DNA from: Xiphydria camelus
Lineage: Eukaryota > Arthropoda > Insecta > Hymenoptera > Xiphydriidae
Length of the DNA: 64,000 bases
Assembly: GCA_963678675.1 (NCBI GenBank)
Contig: OY783199.1
Coordinates: 26,037,546-26,101,545 of the forward strand
Reading direction: 5' to 3'
In this document: piece after piece, positions 1-13,400 of the stretch
Layout of the letters: the number at the start of each line of letters is the position of its first letter
How positions within the stretch are numbered: position 1 is the first letter of the stretch
Notes under the pieces: generated by a model
Databases searched by the model: none
Seen by the model: the letters and a program-made list of their open reading frames with translations, nothing else
What the model was told of the DNA's origin: nothing
Translations under genes and position numbers: made by a program

Positions 1-172
1 GACAGTCCCAAGAGCGTAATTTATTCGAATATCGGTTGGACGCACATATTAGATTATTGAATTAATTAGATGCTATTTGAATCAAATCGATGTTCATTTA
101 AATCGAATAAATACGCTCTTGGGGCTATCCAAAGGCACGTTTATTTCGATCGAGTAAGTTTTTTTCTCAGTG
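1..172. mobile_element. hairpin MITE family B, copy 1 (cut by window edge)
   Basis: Nearly identical to part of the copy at 17,345-17,571: the same gcccttttggata-type inner repeat, AATCGAATAAATACGCTCTT and CACGTTTATTTCGATC blocks in inverted arrangement. The right end is ttttttctcagtg followed by TA (173-174), the likely target duplication. The left terminus lies before position 1. Confidence 0.7.
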
Positions 173-713
173 TACGAGCTGCATCGAGCGACGGAGAGGT
201 TCGTTGTATTTTTCTCGCGTTCGAAAGACACGACCCGGATGTGAATTGATGGACTAAATTGAGATTTTTCCGTTCCTCTCGGCATCTTTTTAAGAGTACA
301 AACACAATATTTCTCCGCAAATAATAAAATCTCCACATTTTAAATACGGGAACCCCGTAAACGTAATCCTTTCCGTTTCCCGCAGTAGGTGAAGGTTCTT
401 AACCTTGAACAGAGAGTATCAGCACTCCTTCCTTTCTCTATAATGGTCCCTCGGTTAAATGTGGGTCCACAGCGATCCGTAAATACGACTAACACGGATC
501 TCCTTCGCGTGTAGACGATATAAGCCCTCATTGACGGCTTTCCCCCTTGTTCCTTTGTCGCAAGACGCGGACCGTTAGTTTTCACGTTCTCGGGCAAGAT
601 TTTTGGTTACATTCTTCTTCACAGCTGCGTCGAACAAGTTTCGACCGCATTTGTTCCAACAGCTTCGAAGTGAAATGTAAAAGTGATACAAAATTCAAGC
701 TCGCGAACGTACT

Positions 714-731
714 CCCCCCCCCCCCCCCCCC
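714..731. repeat. poly-C tract
   Basis: Eighteen consecutive C; similar shorter runs occur near 18,930, 26,006, 28,687 and 34,736. Confidence 0.9.
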
Positions 732-1382
732 GTAACTATATCTCGCCCGTGAACGATATACAGCTGTGCGTGTCTCGAGATACGAGCGAAACCGTTACGA
801 AGCCTCCGACGATCGCTACCGGAAGGCAGCACAAGCGATTCTGATTGCGTTCGAAAGCGGCAATCAAAGAATTCTGCAACTTCTCCCGTATACTCCTCGC
901 GGGCCTAATTAATCGTGCGATCTCGCCGGCTCGATAAGCGTCGCGCCGCTCGGCCGATCGCGATTCTTTAATTTTGCGCGACAAACCGCAATTTCCCACA
1001 ATGACGGCTCGTTACACGCGGCCGGCATAAATGACGTTAGTGTGTCGTTACAGCCGTGCACCGGTACGCGCACGTCGCGAGTGTCGTTCGTATCTCGATC
1101 GGTAACCGCTGTACGGGTCATATAGCTCTACGGTGCCGCGATTGAAGCCTGTGTACGGGAATCAGTGGCGTAACTGCTTTGCCGCAAAAATTCCCTTCCG
1201 TGAAACGCCGCGCGGAAGCGAAGCGTATGTACGACGGTAGTTAAATTTTGAACGAGAGGTAAAGTCTCGGGTTTCCTCTATATTTTCCTCCTTAATCGTC
1301 CTCGTAATAATCTTCTTCTTATTTTCAACAAGTTCGCTGTACTTTTGCCGTACCGAGCACTAATATCGGATTCTCAACGTGC

Positions 1383-1640
1383 GCGGAGAAAAAGAATCAG
1401 TTGGATCGACTGAAAATTATTTGCGGGGTCGCAGGTAATTATTTATTCAGGGCGATGAAATGTTTTAATCCACACCAATTAGATATCTCTTTCTTAAAAT
1501 CGTGTGAAATAGTGTGTGACTGTAAGGGAGAGATATCAGATTAATGTGAAAAAAAAAAGAATCTAATCGATCTAAATAAATAATTACTTGTGCGACCCGG
1601 CAAGTAATTTTTACCAGATCCCACTAATTCTTTTTCCCTG
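1383..1640. mobile_element. MITE family C, copy 1
   Basis: Inverted ends GAAAAAGAATCAGTTGGATC and its imperfect complement GATCCCACTAATTCTTTTTC; inner inverted blocks AATTAGATATCTCT and AGAGATATCAGATTAA. AT-rich island in GC-rich sequence. Exact borders uncertain. Confidence 0.6.
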
Positions 1641-4600
1641 TGTTTATACGTAGGTACAGACAATTGTAATCTGGTCTCGTGAGAAATCCAATTACGATTC
1701 TCTATAATTCGAATTTTTTCAAACGAACGTTATATCTACGAAGAGCAATTCATTATATAGCCCTATTTTGAATAAAAATGCGCGTCGGTCCACGCCCTGA
1801 AAACGGAACGATCTCCCGAACAGAGTTCCCGAAATGACCGCGCGTTACGCCACTGATAGGAACGAAAACGAAGCAAAGGGGCTTCTTCGGATGGCCCTTC
1901 AAGGCCCGAGCACTCGAGTCCCGGCGAGTGAAGCGAAGTCGAGCCGAGTTACAAGCCGGCCGCGTAAGGCCTACGGCTAGCATGCGGGGAACCGGCATGC
2001 CTCGCGCCGCCATCAACTCGAGAGACTCGAGTCAAGACGGGACCCGGGTCTCAAGCTGAGAGAGGCTGAATTCCACACTCTATACCTTTTATATTGCCTT
2101 TGACTATGCCGAGGAACGGGCGCGAACGACGCGCGAGCGTGAACAAGCGTCGGGCGCGCGGGGCGGTCTCGATGGAAAGGAACACATCCGGTTTGGCAAC
2201 GTTTAGAACTTCAGCGCGAGAACAGTCTCATCTCCACCGTCCCGATCCGGGAACGAGATTCTCCTCCCTGGGACAATTTGAAATTACGCCGATTCGACCT
2301 CCCTGCGCCAACACCTGACACACCTATCGCCTGCATAATGCATTTTTTTTGCTCTCGCAACGATCCTTTTCGATTTACGGCATACCGAGACGCGACGGCG
2401 GCCACACCTACACCGCATCGAACGCGAATTCTAAAGATCCTCGAAAACCCTCTCCCCGCACCGTCAGGCGCCTGATTGGTTCCGCGTCCGACGTCTCGAG
2501 ACCCTCGCCGGCTATCGGCTCGGAGTTTCGGCCACGCTGGGTCGACCGCGCGCGCGACTACGGCGGGGACCCCTCGCGATACATAGTCTCTCCGCGGCTT
2601 AGGGACCGCGGCCTCCGAGGAATCTCGTTCCCCCGCTCCCCTTCCACTTACCTACGAAGATGCCCGATCGTGTACCACGCGTACTGCGCTCTTGTAGGAT
2701 TAAGCGATGACTACTCGATGACCCTTCCGCGGTAAACTAAACCCGAGCAACTGGCGCTAAGCGTTCCCTCGTTTTTAGAGCGAAAAAAATGTACATTCGC
2801 AACGCGTTCCAACGCATTCTTCACACTCCACTGGGCTTCGCCGTAACGAGATCTTTTAATAGCACTGCAATCGCTGCAGCGCGTAGTACGGTACGGGAAT
2901 AAACATAACCTACTGAAGCCAGTTTGGACCGTGCATTTTTTTTTCTTTCAACGGAGAATTAACCACATGACTAAGGAGAAAGAACCGCCAGTACCTGGAG
3001 GTCGCGTTGGGTCGCCAGCTGCGGAAACTCGAGTTGCCCGTGGTGAATGATTTCTCAAAGTATCAGGGGATTGCATTGAAAGCCGCTACTTTTTTCTTGT
3101 TTCACAAACATTATGTCGTAGTAAAATCTGTCAAGTACACGTCGAAAAAACAACTTGTCGCGTTCCATTTTCTCCGGTTATAGACGTAGACTTGTATTAA
3201 CGAAAAATGGCAGTCTAATGACTGAATCTTAATGAGAAAGGTCCATAATTCAGAGTGATACGAGAATAGTATCAGTCGCTGTGCACGACATATGTACATA
3301 AGTAGTTAAAACCATCTACAAAAGAACAGCGGCTTTCAATGCAACCTCCTAATGCATACCTAGACATACCAGCATCATTTTTGCAAATTTTTCGACCGTA
3401 CTCGCAATCTCTCCCCATCCCCGCTTCCGCAACCCCCCGCGTTCGCGTTCAGTCCTAAACCGACTTCGACTCTCGCCCGCGAGTACCTCGAGTGCCGGGA
3501 AAACGACCCTCGGGATTGTTTGCTCGGCCGGTCCTTCCCAGCGTTCGGCTACAGCGGTACGCGCGTAATGGACAGGACGGTGTGCTCGAGAGTCGGTCGT
3601 GGGTTCCGCGAGTCCCGCGCGAGGGGAAGGAGAGGGCCGAAACGCGGCTGCTGCCACTTCGTCCGCGCGCGCTCGAGCTCTCGTCGAGTGGCGCGCGGGC
3701 ACTTCTGAGCGCCGGCCGTCCGAGAGGCAGCGAGAGCCAGACGAAATCACACAGATTTACATATTATGATTTACACCCTTGCCCGCTGCCTCTCTTCTTC
3801 TCCTTCCTCCACCGCGCCGTCGTCGTCGTCGTCTTCTTCTTCTTCTTCTCGCTCGCTCGCCTCATTCCTGAACCGCGTTCGGCTCCCAAGCCCCCCTCTA
3901 ACCGCGTCGGTTTGGTCGGCGCGAGGCGGGAGGGGACCCCAGGGACGTTTAAAAAATACGCGGAGCCCCGCGCTTCTCTCGCTGGGAATCGCTCGCGAGC
4001 ACGCACGCGTGTGCGCGTGGATGTTTCCTCCGCGGAAAACGTCGAGATCCGTCGAGAGTAAATGACCTACTGTAACTGGTTTCAATTTTTTTTCGCCGCG
4101 TGACGAAGTGCGGACCACGCCCCCCTCAGCCGTAGCCACACACATAATGTATGTATATACTTCCGAATGCCGGTCGCACATCGGAGGCGCGAGATACACA
4201 TACCTAGTTTCACGGTAGTCCGAAAGGCGGTAGCGTGTACGCGATGCGAGTGTTTGACGTTTAAACGGGGTAGTGGGGACACCTCTCTGTTTGAGGGTCA
4301 AACAGAGGACGCGTTCGCGCCGAGAGACAAGCGAACCATCGATAGCGCACCGGTGCCCGTTTCCCTCGTGTATAGGTAGACAAACGAGCTGTGGAGAAAC
4401 TCTTCGGTTTTTTTTCTCTTCCCCTCGTGTTCTCCTATCCATATACGGTAAACCGTAAATGTATCTCATATGTCGCGAACAAAATTCACATCGAGTTCAG
4501 CTCGCGATCTCGAGGTCCTCACAAATTCCATTTTCACTCTCGCCTCTATTCAACTCGACCCTGGTCGATAAATCTACTCTGCTTCGAATTCCGTTCCACC

Positions 4601-5456
4601 GCGTTCTGCGAGTCAGACGGAAGGGGTACCACTCGCGGAAGCACCTCTCCGCGTCACTCGGCGCGGTGTATAATCGAAGGGGCGTCGGTATGACAAAAAA
4701 AAAGGAAGAAAAAGTCACCGTGGCGCGCGACCTGGGGAGTCGATCGCTCGTCCGCGCTCGACTCGCGCCTAGTATTATAGAAACGTCCGATAAGGCTGTC
4801 TGCCCACGTTATTAGAGACGCGGAAAATCGGAGAACGCCGCAGCCGTTATTGCACAGCCCACAGCCTCCGGCCGGGCGCAACAAATACCCTTATAATACT
4901 CGTCGCGCGAGTTGCTCTCTCGCCCTACACGCGTACCCGGACCCACGCACACACACGCGCGCGCGTACGCCCGCGGAAGACGTATCTATACGTAGGCCAT
5001 AAGCTACGTATCGTATAACCGCGCGCCGCGACTTTCTCTCGGAAGCCCGGAACCCGATTGTGGGGGCCCACCGCTAACGGCCACCAACGACCGATCGACC
5101 GAGCGAGCGAGTGAGCAAAGCTGCAATTTATTACACGCCGATCCCGCCGCGGCTGACGGACCGATGGAAGCGTCGAAATTGCGCGGGCAACCGCGCCGCG
5201 GGGCGGAGAACCACTGCCGCGCGCGAACGCGCCGCGGTTTACTCGCGAAAGAGGAGCGTGGAACGGGAAATCGTCGGGTGTACCGCCCCTTGGATTCCGG
5301 AGTGAGTCGGCGCGAGCGGCGCTTCCGCGGGTCTTTCCGCGAAGGGAAAGCTGGATGACGAGGGCTCGCGCGCTAGTCTGTACGAAAAGATCTTTCGCCC
5401 CTGGAAGGGATCTCTCTTCGACGAGTGTGAAAACTCGTCCGAAAATACACCCGGTA

Positions 5457-5649
5457 CGCTGAAAAAAAAAAAGATTACAATTTATTCTGTCAGAAGGATA
5501 ATCTGAGTACGAAAGGTGAAACAGATCAAAAATTATCCTTCCAGGGTATAAAATTTAACCTTCCTTCGAATAATTTTCGATCCACTTAACCTTTCGTACT
5601 CAGATTATCCTTCTGACAGGATAATTTTTAATCTTTTTTTTTCTCCGTG
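5457..5649. mobile_element. hairpin MITE family A, copy 1
   Basis: 193 bp flanked by TA (5,455-5,456; 5,650-5,651). Ends CGCTGAAAAAAAAAAAG and CTTTTTTTTTCTCCGTG are inverted; AAGGATAATCTGAGTACGAA is repeated inverted near the right end. Non-coding. Confidence 0.8.
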
Positions 5650-6261
5650 TACGTGTGTCGTGAACAAACACAACGAAATTACGTGGGAGGAGAATCGGAA
5701 TCCATAAATCAAACGTACCGACGAATATTTCTATCGCGCGAGCAGATTTCCCAACGAGCCCGCGCTCGCGTTGTACGAACGCGGAGCTCGGGCCACGTGG
5801 GACGCCGGCGCGGCGCTCGTACGAAATCATACGCCTCGAGCTCACGGCCGGTCCGGGTCGGGGGCCGACTGACTCGCCCTCCGCAAAAAGCTAACTCGGC
5901 CTCGCGTTTCGTCCGTAAGCCACGTAAAATCGTGGCGTGGTCCGGTAGCAACGGCGGCTCTTTTTCAATTAATGACGTGATCATAGGTTGTTCCTTTCCT
6001 TCGGCGGATGATCTTCCCTCGTCCCCTTCGCTCGTTCGACCGTGCCGTGCCTGCCTTCCTCACGCCCCCTCTCGCCCCTCGCTAGTCAGCTCTCGTTGTC
6101 GAGACGACCGGTGCACGCCGCCTGCTATACGGTATGCAACGGGATGCTCGCACCGAAACGACGCTCTAATCTCGGAGGCGGGTAAAATTGCGAGACACGA
6201 TCTGCGCAGCCTACGTTAATGTGAGACTCTCCCCCCCTGATATATCGCTCGGCCGTCCCAT

Positions 6262-6830
6262 CCTGTGTATTTTTTCGTGCTGATTACGAAAAGCACGGTT
6301 GTCGGGTCGATGTCTCGAAGAAAATGTAAGATATCGATGATTTCATGTTGTGATACGATTTTTGTTTGCTCGGAAAATCATCGATATCGCGGTCTTTCTT
6401 CGGTATTGGCTCGATACATATATCCGTGATTTTTTTTTTTTTTCGGAATCAGCGTAAAAAGATACCTACATTCGGATGGGATGATCGAGAGATCGTTTCC
6501 CGAGAGATTTCGATTTTTGCCAAAATCCTAAGGCTCGACATTTTCGCAAAAATCGAAATCTCTTGGATCGATCGCTCGATCACACTATCCTGTGTACTTT
6601 TGTGCACTGGTTACGAAAGTCACGGCTATTTAGTTGGTTTCTCACGAGAAATATAAGATATCGACGATTTTGTGCACGAGACATTTATTTGTTCGCGATA
6701 AATCGTCGATATCTTTATATCCTTTCGATATTTCTCCAATAAATCAGTTATTTTCGGAATCACAACGTGAAGAAATACACGAGATGGTAAATCGAGCGAT
6801 CGTTTCCAGAGATTTCGAATTTCACGAAGT
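6262..6830. repeat. dispersed palindromic repeat family F, about two units
   Basis: Same building blocks as the array at 23.6 kb: tgtattttttcgtgctgatta, ATATCGATGATTT, GAGAGATTTCGATTTTTGCC and the inverted AAAAATCGAAATCTCTTGGA. More diverged. Confidence 0.65.
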
Positions 6831-7823
6831 ATCAACTACAGAGAGGATCTATTGTTGTACGAACTAAGCATTTATAATGCTGATACGCCTCGATACGAGT
6901 GGTGCGAATGCACGTGTCTGTGTCATACGCGCGCGCCTTTTCAGGACAGACTCATACGACTCGATCCGTTCGCGCGAGAGCCTAGGGTCCCGTTTCGAAG
7001 CCGTCAAAGTCAACGATATATAGAAGTTGAAAGCGATGCAAAGACCCGTGCGAGGCGCTCCGTTCCGCGCGCTTCAGCCTCTCCGATTGATAATGACATC
7101 GTCATCCTCCCAGAGTCGCATCCCCGCCGACGGCTGGGTACGACAGAACGAACCGCGTCGCAGAAACGAAAAAGAGGCGCGTCTCGTCTCGGAATGCGAA
7201 CGAGGCGATTAACCGACGTCCCCGTGGCGCATCGATCGGTCCCCCGAATTTTTAATTTGCCCGCACGCGGCCCACGCGCTGTCGCCGTAAATTCGTCCAC
7301 GACGCCTAGAGGGGGGCCGCCGCCCTGCGACGCGCCCGTGATCTACGCGCCCCGCCGGCGTGCGACTCTCCTCCTAAAACGCGTCCGTCGCCCTAAAAAC
7401 GCCGAAACGACCCGCGCGAAACCGAAGGATCCGCCGGGGCACGCGAATATCCCGGAATGCGAATGAGACGATTATACGGAACCGCGCGCGAGCGTTAATT
7501 GGTGACGCGCCGCGTCGCTGCAAAACAATTTTCCGTCCCTCGTAAACTCGGTTATATTTGACAAACCTCGATTATCCGTTTTACACCGACGCTAACTTGT
7601 AGTCGTACCTCGGCAACAAAGTTGTAATCTGCTCTTTGATGTTTCCGCGCAGCCGAAAGAGCGACTTTGCCGATAATTGCGCCCTCGGTCGATTCGTACA
7701 AATGATTATTGGCGAAACGATCGCTCGCGCGCTCGTAACCCCGATCGTCCCTTTTATCATTATGGCGTGGGGTGGCTTTCGTTCGAGCAACGCGATATCA
7801 CCTCGTTAATGATGAACTTTTAA

Positions 7824-8392
7824 CCCCTCGTTGTGCTCACGTGGGTTTTTGAAACACAAGAGCTCACCCTACACCCCAGTTAAAAATTAACGTTTTCTTA
7901 GGGAAAAATTGAAATTTTTTAATACTTTTTTTTTTATATTTTAAAGCTTGAGATATTGCCTGATGATCTCAATATTAAAAAATAAATAAATTTCGTAATT
8001 TTCTAATTGAAAATAAAACTCGTCTCGGTTTCCAGACGCTCAGATCTCCCTGCCGATTTTTATTAAAAAATAGTATAAATAATAGACTGAGGATAGTTAT
8101 CATACTCTCGTTCTACTGACGAAGGACAAATTAAGAAATTGGAACAAGTTTTATAGAAAAATATTAGATATTAAGTTAATTACAGATTGTTAAAAATCAC
8201 TTTTCAACACTTTGCAGCGTTCTGTCGGATGAACAAATCGGTTTCGTCTTGCGCTTTTGGTGCCAAATTCTTTAGTGAAATGTTCTCGAAAGGTACTGAA
8301 AGTGCCAACCTCGAAGAAAAAGAAGCTCTAGGCGTGGCATGCAGAAAAAGGAGGCTGGGGTGTCGCCTACGCCCCACGTGAGCAACGAAGGG
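7824..8392. mobile_element. piggyBac-like non-autonomous element, 569 bp
   Basis: TTAA on both sides (7,820-7,823; 8,393-8,396). The inverted ends start CCCCTCGTTGTGCTCACGTG and CCCTTCGTTGCTCACGTGGG; CCC next to TTAA is the piggyBac hallmark. Interior AT-rich, with no transposase frame. Confidence 0.75.
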
Positions 8393-9478
8393 TTAATAGA
8401 TTTCGATAGAAACATTTTTCCACGTTCATATCGCGCCGAGGCGCGCCGTATCGATTTAGACCGAAAGGTCGTAAAAACGAAATAATCGCGATCGAAGATA
8501 GACACTTCCACGCGCGAACTTGATAGCCTCGCTCTAATCTACGCAATCCCGCGACACGTGCATACATACGAAGAGGTGTAGAAGCATCTAACGCTTATCA
8601 GCTTCGCCTTCCACTCGTCGCTCCTCACCGGCACGACCGACACTCGACCCGATTCTGCGGTCACGCACCTCGCGCGTCTTTTTCCCTCGAGGTACGGATC
8701 TCCGCGATTGAACTCGATACCCCCCGATGCCCCTGCCCGCTAGGTGAGCGCGCACGAATCGAACGAAAGCGGTGCCGCGGCGCGGCACGAGGGATCGAGA
8801 CGCATGTGCACGCTATCGGTACTCGTAGGGCTTCGTCGCGATATCGACACTTTGGCGTCGACGAAAAAAAAAGGGCAAACTTTTATTTCTCGCGCCTCTC
8901 ACGCCGAGAGACCGACCCGGCGGCCGGATCCGTCTGTACGAGGTGACGCGCTCCGTACTTCGCCGTGTGGTAAATTGGTTTCGCGCTGTACGTATGACGT
9001 ATGGGTGCGCGACTATCGATCGTTATACCTGGCAGCCCGCGATCGACCCCATCGACCCGATCGACGCGACCTGACTTCTCCGACGCGTACAGGTATACAT
9101 CGCGAGTCGAATCGGTTGAGTGACAGTCGGGAACTGCGAGGCCGAGCTATTAGTCGTAAGCATGGAAGATATATCTTATTGTCTCTCTGAACGGTCGGAC
9201 AGAATTATTGTGTGCTCAAGCCCTGGCCTACGGGGCCCCGAAGGCATGTTATGTATCGGGTGACTCAGTGGTTCGACCCCTCATAGAGAGCCCGCGAGAC
9301 CCCATGGTGGGGTGGGGTGGGGTTGAGTTGATGGAGGGGCGAGAAGAGGGGGGAAGAATGGGACTCACTTCGTGCATGACCCAAAGAAACTCCCGCTGAG
9401 CGACTCGATCCGATCCACTGATCCCCGACCGAGCTGACGCAGATACCATCTTTCCCTGCTCTCCGAACGGTCCCCCTG

Positions 9479-9481
<3 letters not shown>

Positions 9482-9531
<50 letters not shown>
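9482..9531. repeat. (CT)n microsatellite
   Basis: About 25 uninterrupted CT dinucleotides in the upstream ft intron. Confidence 0.95.
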
Positions 9532-9533
<2 letters not shown>

Positions 9534-10375
9534 TCGTATACCTACACGTCCGTGCGAGCCCTCGCTCCTCCTGCCCCGTCTCGCGCTGCACCGTCCACCG
9601 CGGTCCTCCCTCCCCTTCCCCCGCATGCACGTATATATCCCATTTGTCCCATTGGCCGTTATTATTATTATCATCATTGTGTCATCCGTCGCGACGGCGG
9701 CTGGGGTGTCTTTATCCGAACGAGGAGAATCGACAAGATTAATTACGGCGCGGTCGCGGAACGCGGAAAGATTTGGTGGTTCTCGGCGGAGCGCCGGCGG
9801 GAAGGGGAGCCGGGGAGGCGTAGGAATGGGTATATTCTCCCGGGGGAAGGGGAAGCCGGGCGGTGCGGAGGGAACGGAGGAAAGGGTCCCCGCGTGCGGT
9901 TTTGCGGTTCTCCGGAGACCGGACCGTTGCAGTTCGGTCCACGAAATGAGAAGGCTCGTCGTATATCGGTACGGGTGGACGTCCCGGCGGCTGTAGTAGG
10001 CATAATAGGGAGATATCCCGTTACCTATTCATTTCGGAGGGGCTGCGCGCGATCGTCCTTCGACCGTTCAATCCTGTACCGCGTCTCCGAGATGTCTCGC
10101 ACTCTCGTTATACTCTTGAGCGACGACGATTTTCCTCGCGCAGCCCACCTGTACCGCGCGGGTTCATCTCGTGTCATCTCTCGGAGTAGATGGGCGCGCT
10201 CGTTCGCCGCGACTACCGCGCGCGCGAGAGGTAGGCGCTTTCACAATCGGACGTCCTCTCGCGCGCCGTCGACGTACAAATTTCAAACCCGACATGACGG
10301 TTCAATTTGTCCGGGAGATAGCGCCGGGTCGAGCAACGCAGGGCCGGCTGGACAGGTGCAACGATCGGGAAGAAG

Positions 10376-10403
10376 CGAGAGAGAGAGAGAGAGAGAGAGA
10401 GAG
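10376..10403. repeat. (GA)n microsatellite
   Basis: About 14 GA units, followed by a GA-rich, CG-rich stretch including a (CG)n run at about 10,466-10,486. Confidence 0.9.
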
Positions 10404-13400
10404 GACGCACGCGGCGAGAGAGAAAGAGAGAGCGCCGGATACGCGGAGTACCGGAGTGTCTTCGTACGCGCGCGCGCGCGCGCGCGACACACGAAAGGGC
10501 GTATCCGAGAAAGTGGGTTTCGATAAAGGGTACCGGGCGATAAATCGATTCTCCGATCGATCGATCCGACACCGGACGTATTTTGTTCGACATAGGTATA
10601 TCGCGGGAAGGCTTCGGGGCACCCCTCCCCCCTCCCTCGCCGCTTCGTCGGTCAGGAAGCGACGGCACGTCGTCCCCGGGGCGTGTTCGTGAAACGTTTT
10701 ATTTTCCACGTTTCGTGTTTGTTTTTCGAGGGGACAGAAGTAACATACATCCACAGCGCACACGCGCCACGTATCCCGACACCTCGAGGTAGTTCCCGAA
10801 AATGTACCCAGGCCCCGGTAAGGTCCTAAATCAACATCGGGAACTCGCGACTCTCGCCTCCCTCCGGCGTCCCCGCGCCTCGCCGCGCCGGGGAAAGACG
10901 ACGAGAGGGAGCCGGACCGACGGAATCCCCGGTGGAATTTCTATACCCGCACCCCGCGTCGAGAGCCACGGGACGATCTTCGACTCGCCCCTTCCACCCG
11001 GAGATCGGTTGGAGTCGCGTTCGAACGCGATGGCCGGTTCGTCGACCAAACCGGCCGAAAAGTTTGATGAGTTTATAATTGCGATTAAGCAAGAGCAGAC
11101 ACTCGACGCTCTTCGCGCCGCGTTCGGTGCGCGCTCACCGTGGGGCATTTGCTCGTCCGAGGAAGGCCGGTGAAGTTACTGCCTACGCGCGCGCTGTGTT
11201 ATACCCACGGTAAACGCGCCTCCCCGTGCGTCGAATCTCTCCTCTCGATACACGTTCGCGTGTGTGCGTAGGACTCGAGATGGAGAACGATAGAAAAATC
11301 TATTTTCGTTTCGAAAAAAAAAAAAAAAAAAGCTGAAAGAAGATCGCTCTTCCACGCGCTAGGCTACATAACGTCGGGACGCGCGCGGGGCCAATGAGAA
11401 CTTCGCATGTTCTCGCGCGGGAGAGATTGGGATCTGATCGAGTTACGGAGCAGCCGGAACTAGTCATTCGATACGACTTTGAAATTTTAGTATTTTTGAC
11501 GGCCTCGACGGGACGGCAGTCCGAGAGAACGGGTTTCGGAGGAAAGATCGAATTTGTCAACCTTCTATGCGTGTACACCGGGGACCGAGCTCCTTCCTCC
11601 TCGAGGGGGAGGGGCGGACGCGCTCGGTCGAGCCGCCGTATCGGCGGATCTTCGAATTTCTGTCCCTCGAACGGGGAGAGAGAGAGGATCGTCTTCGGAA
11701 GAGGAGGGTCGCTCGAGGAAAATCGTTTTGGAACATAGGTTAAAATCTTTCGCTACCTGAAAGCGGAGCTCCGCTACGTCTCTCTTCTCCGTCGATGAAT
11801 TTTAATGCGGTAAAAATCTATCCCTCTCCCTTTTCCCCCCTTATCCTCGTTTCGTATCGAAAGGGACGACCGAGTTAATTGGCAACCCTCTCGCGTTTTC
11901 TCGCCCACCTCGATCCGTCGATCGAAAATGATACGAAACGAATAAAATGCTGCCGTGCGGTTCGCCGCCGCTATCCATACGAATCGAGTGTACAGCCGAT
12001 ACGCTAACGGCGTGCTCCTCGTATCGCGTCGCTTGCCGCCGCGATCGCCCCACACGCGCGCATCCCGCAGTACACGAGGCAGAACATCCCTCCGACGAGA
12101 CACCGACCGGTGTCGGATGAGGAACGAGCGACGATCGATTATACCCGGCGACCGGTGCGAGCGTCTCTCCACCGACTTTCAAAATAACCGCGCGTATACG
12201 GGGCCCCGATGTTTTAACGGTCGACGCCGCATTCGAAATGAAAGGGGATCCATTCCTGGCCCGTCTACCCGAGATCGGGTCCTATTCGGATTACCGGGCA
12301 GCCGTAGCAGTACCTACATACCGTCCGCGCGGTGACCACCGCCTGTCCCAAACGAGAAAAGAGATCCACGAGCCGCGCCCGATAAAGATGGCGCTAGTTT
12401 TGGGCTTGACACGAGTGCTTCTCTATTTGTACGATCATGTTTGATCGGATAAGCGGCCCGGCTGCCCCCCCCCCCTCCCTTCTGGGCCCCGACAGTCCGC
12501 CCCGCCGCTCTGCCCTTCTCACACTGAACTCCCGGGCCCTGCGGGCCCATTCCCTTTCCCCTCGCCGCGCGATCGCCACCCACCTCACTCCACGATCCCC
12601 GCGCTCCGAGCCGAACTTGGAAAAGATTACGCGTTCTCGTATTTAATTCTTTTTTATTTACCCGCAGCGCACCGTTTATCGCCGTCAAAGGTGAGCGCTT
12701 CGGCATCGACCGCGTCACCCACCCACCCACCACCCGACGACCCCTGTTCCCCCCTGAAGGGCTCCGTCTTCGCGATCGACGATCGTTTGGCCGCGTGCCC
12801 TGAGGAAGTCGGTGACTTTTCATATTCTCCCGAAGCGCTCGTGTTTCTTTTGGACCCCTCCCCACAAGCGTGTTTCCCTTTGTCGAGTACGAAGAAGAGC
12901 TTCGGCGCGCGCCCGTAACCCGTCGGTAAGATTGCCCCCCTCTCCCCGGTACGGGTACCCGTGGATAAAACCGCGTTGAAGCTCCCGAATGACTGCGCTC
13001 CTTCTTCCTTCGCATATATAATTTTCCCTCGACCCGATGGACGCGAACGCGCGACTCTTTCGGCGAGGCGAAGCGACGTGACCGAGGCGCTAATGAAATT
13101 CGACGTGCGTAGGTGACATTAAAAGGCAGACTTTTTCCCACGCTGCCCCTTCCGTCGTTACCCCTTTGAAACCCCGGGCGAGGCTCGAAACGCTGAAAAC
13201 CGATCGTCCGTCGATCTGATTCGGCACGGTTCCCCTGGTACGACAGGGCAAGACCGCGGAAAGAGCGAACGATCGCGAGGAACGGCCCTGTTGACTTGGC
13301 CCATTTTTCTCGCGTAGGACGCGAATAGATAGTGAGAATTCCTCATAGCGTGGTACAACTGTCAATCGTTCTCGTGTAAATAATACATGATTTTTGATAA

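Noticed and set aside
9552..10526. A 324-codon open frame on the plus strand in the upstream intron
   Set aside because: It spans GA and CG microsatellites, is Arg/Ser/Gly-rich, has no domain and lies in CpG-rich DNA where stops are rare.
12314..13141. 275-codon minus-strand open frame
   Set aside because: Low-complexity Arg/Gly/Ser sequence, no homology recognised, no splice logic.
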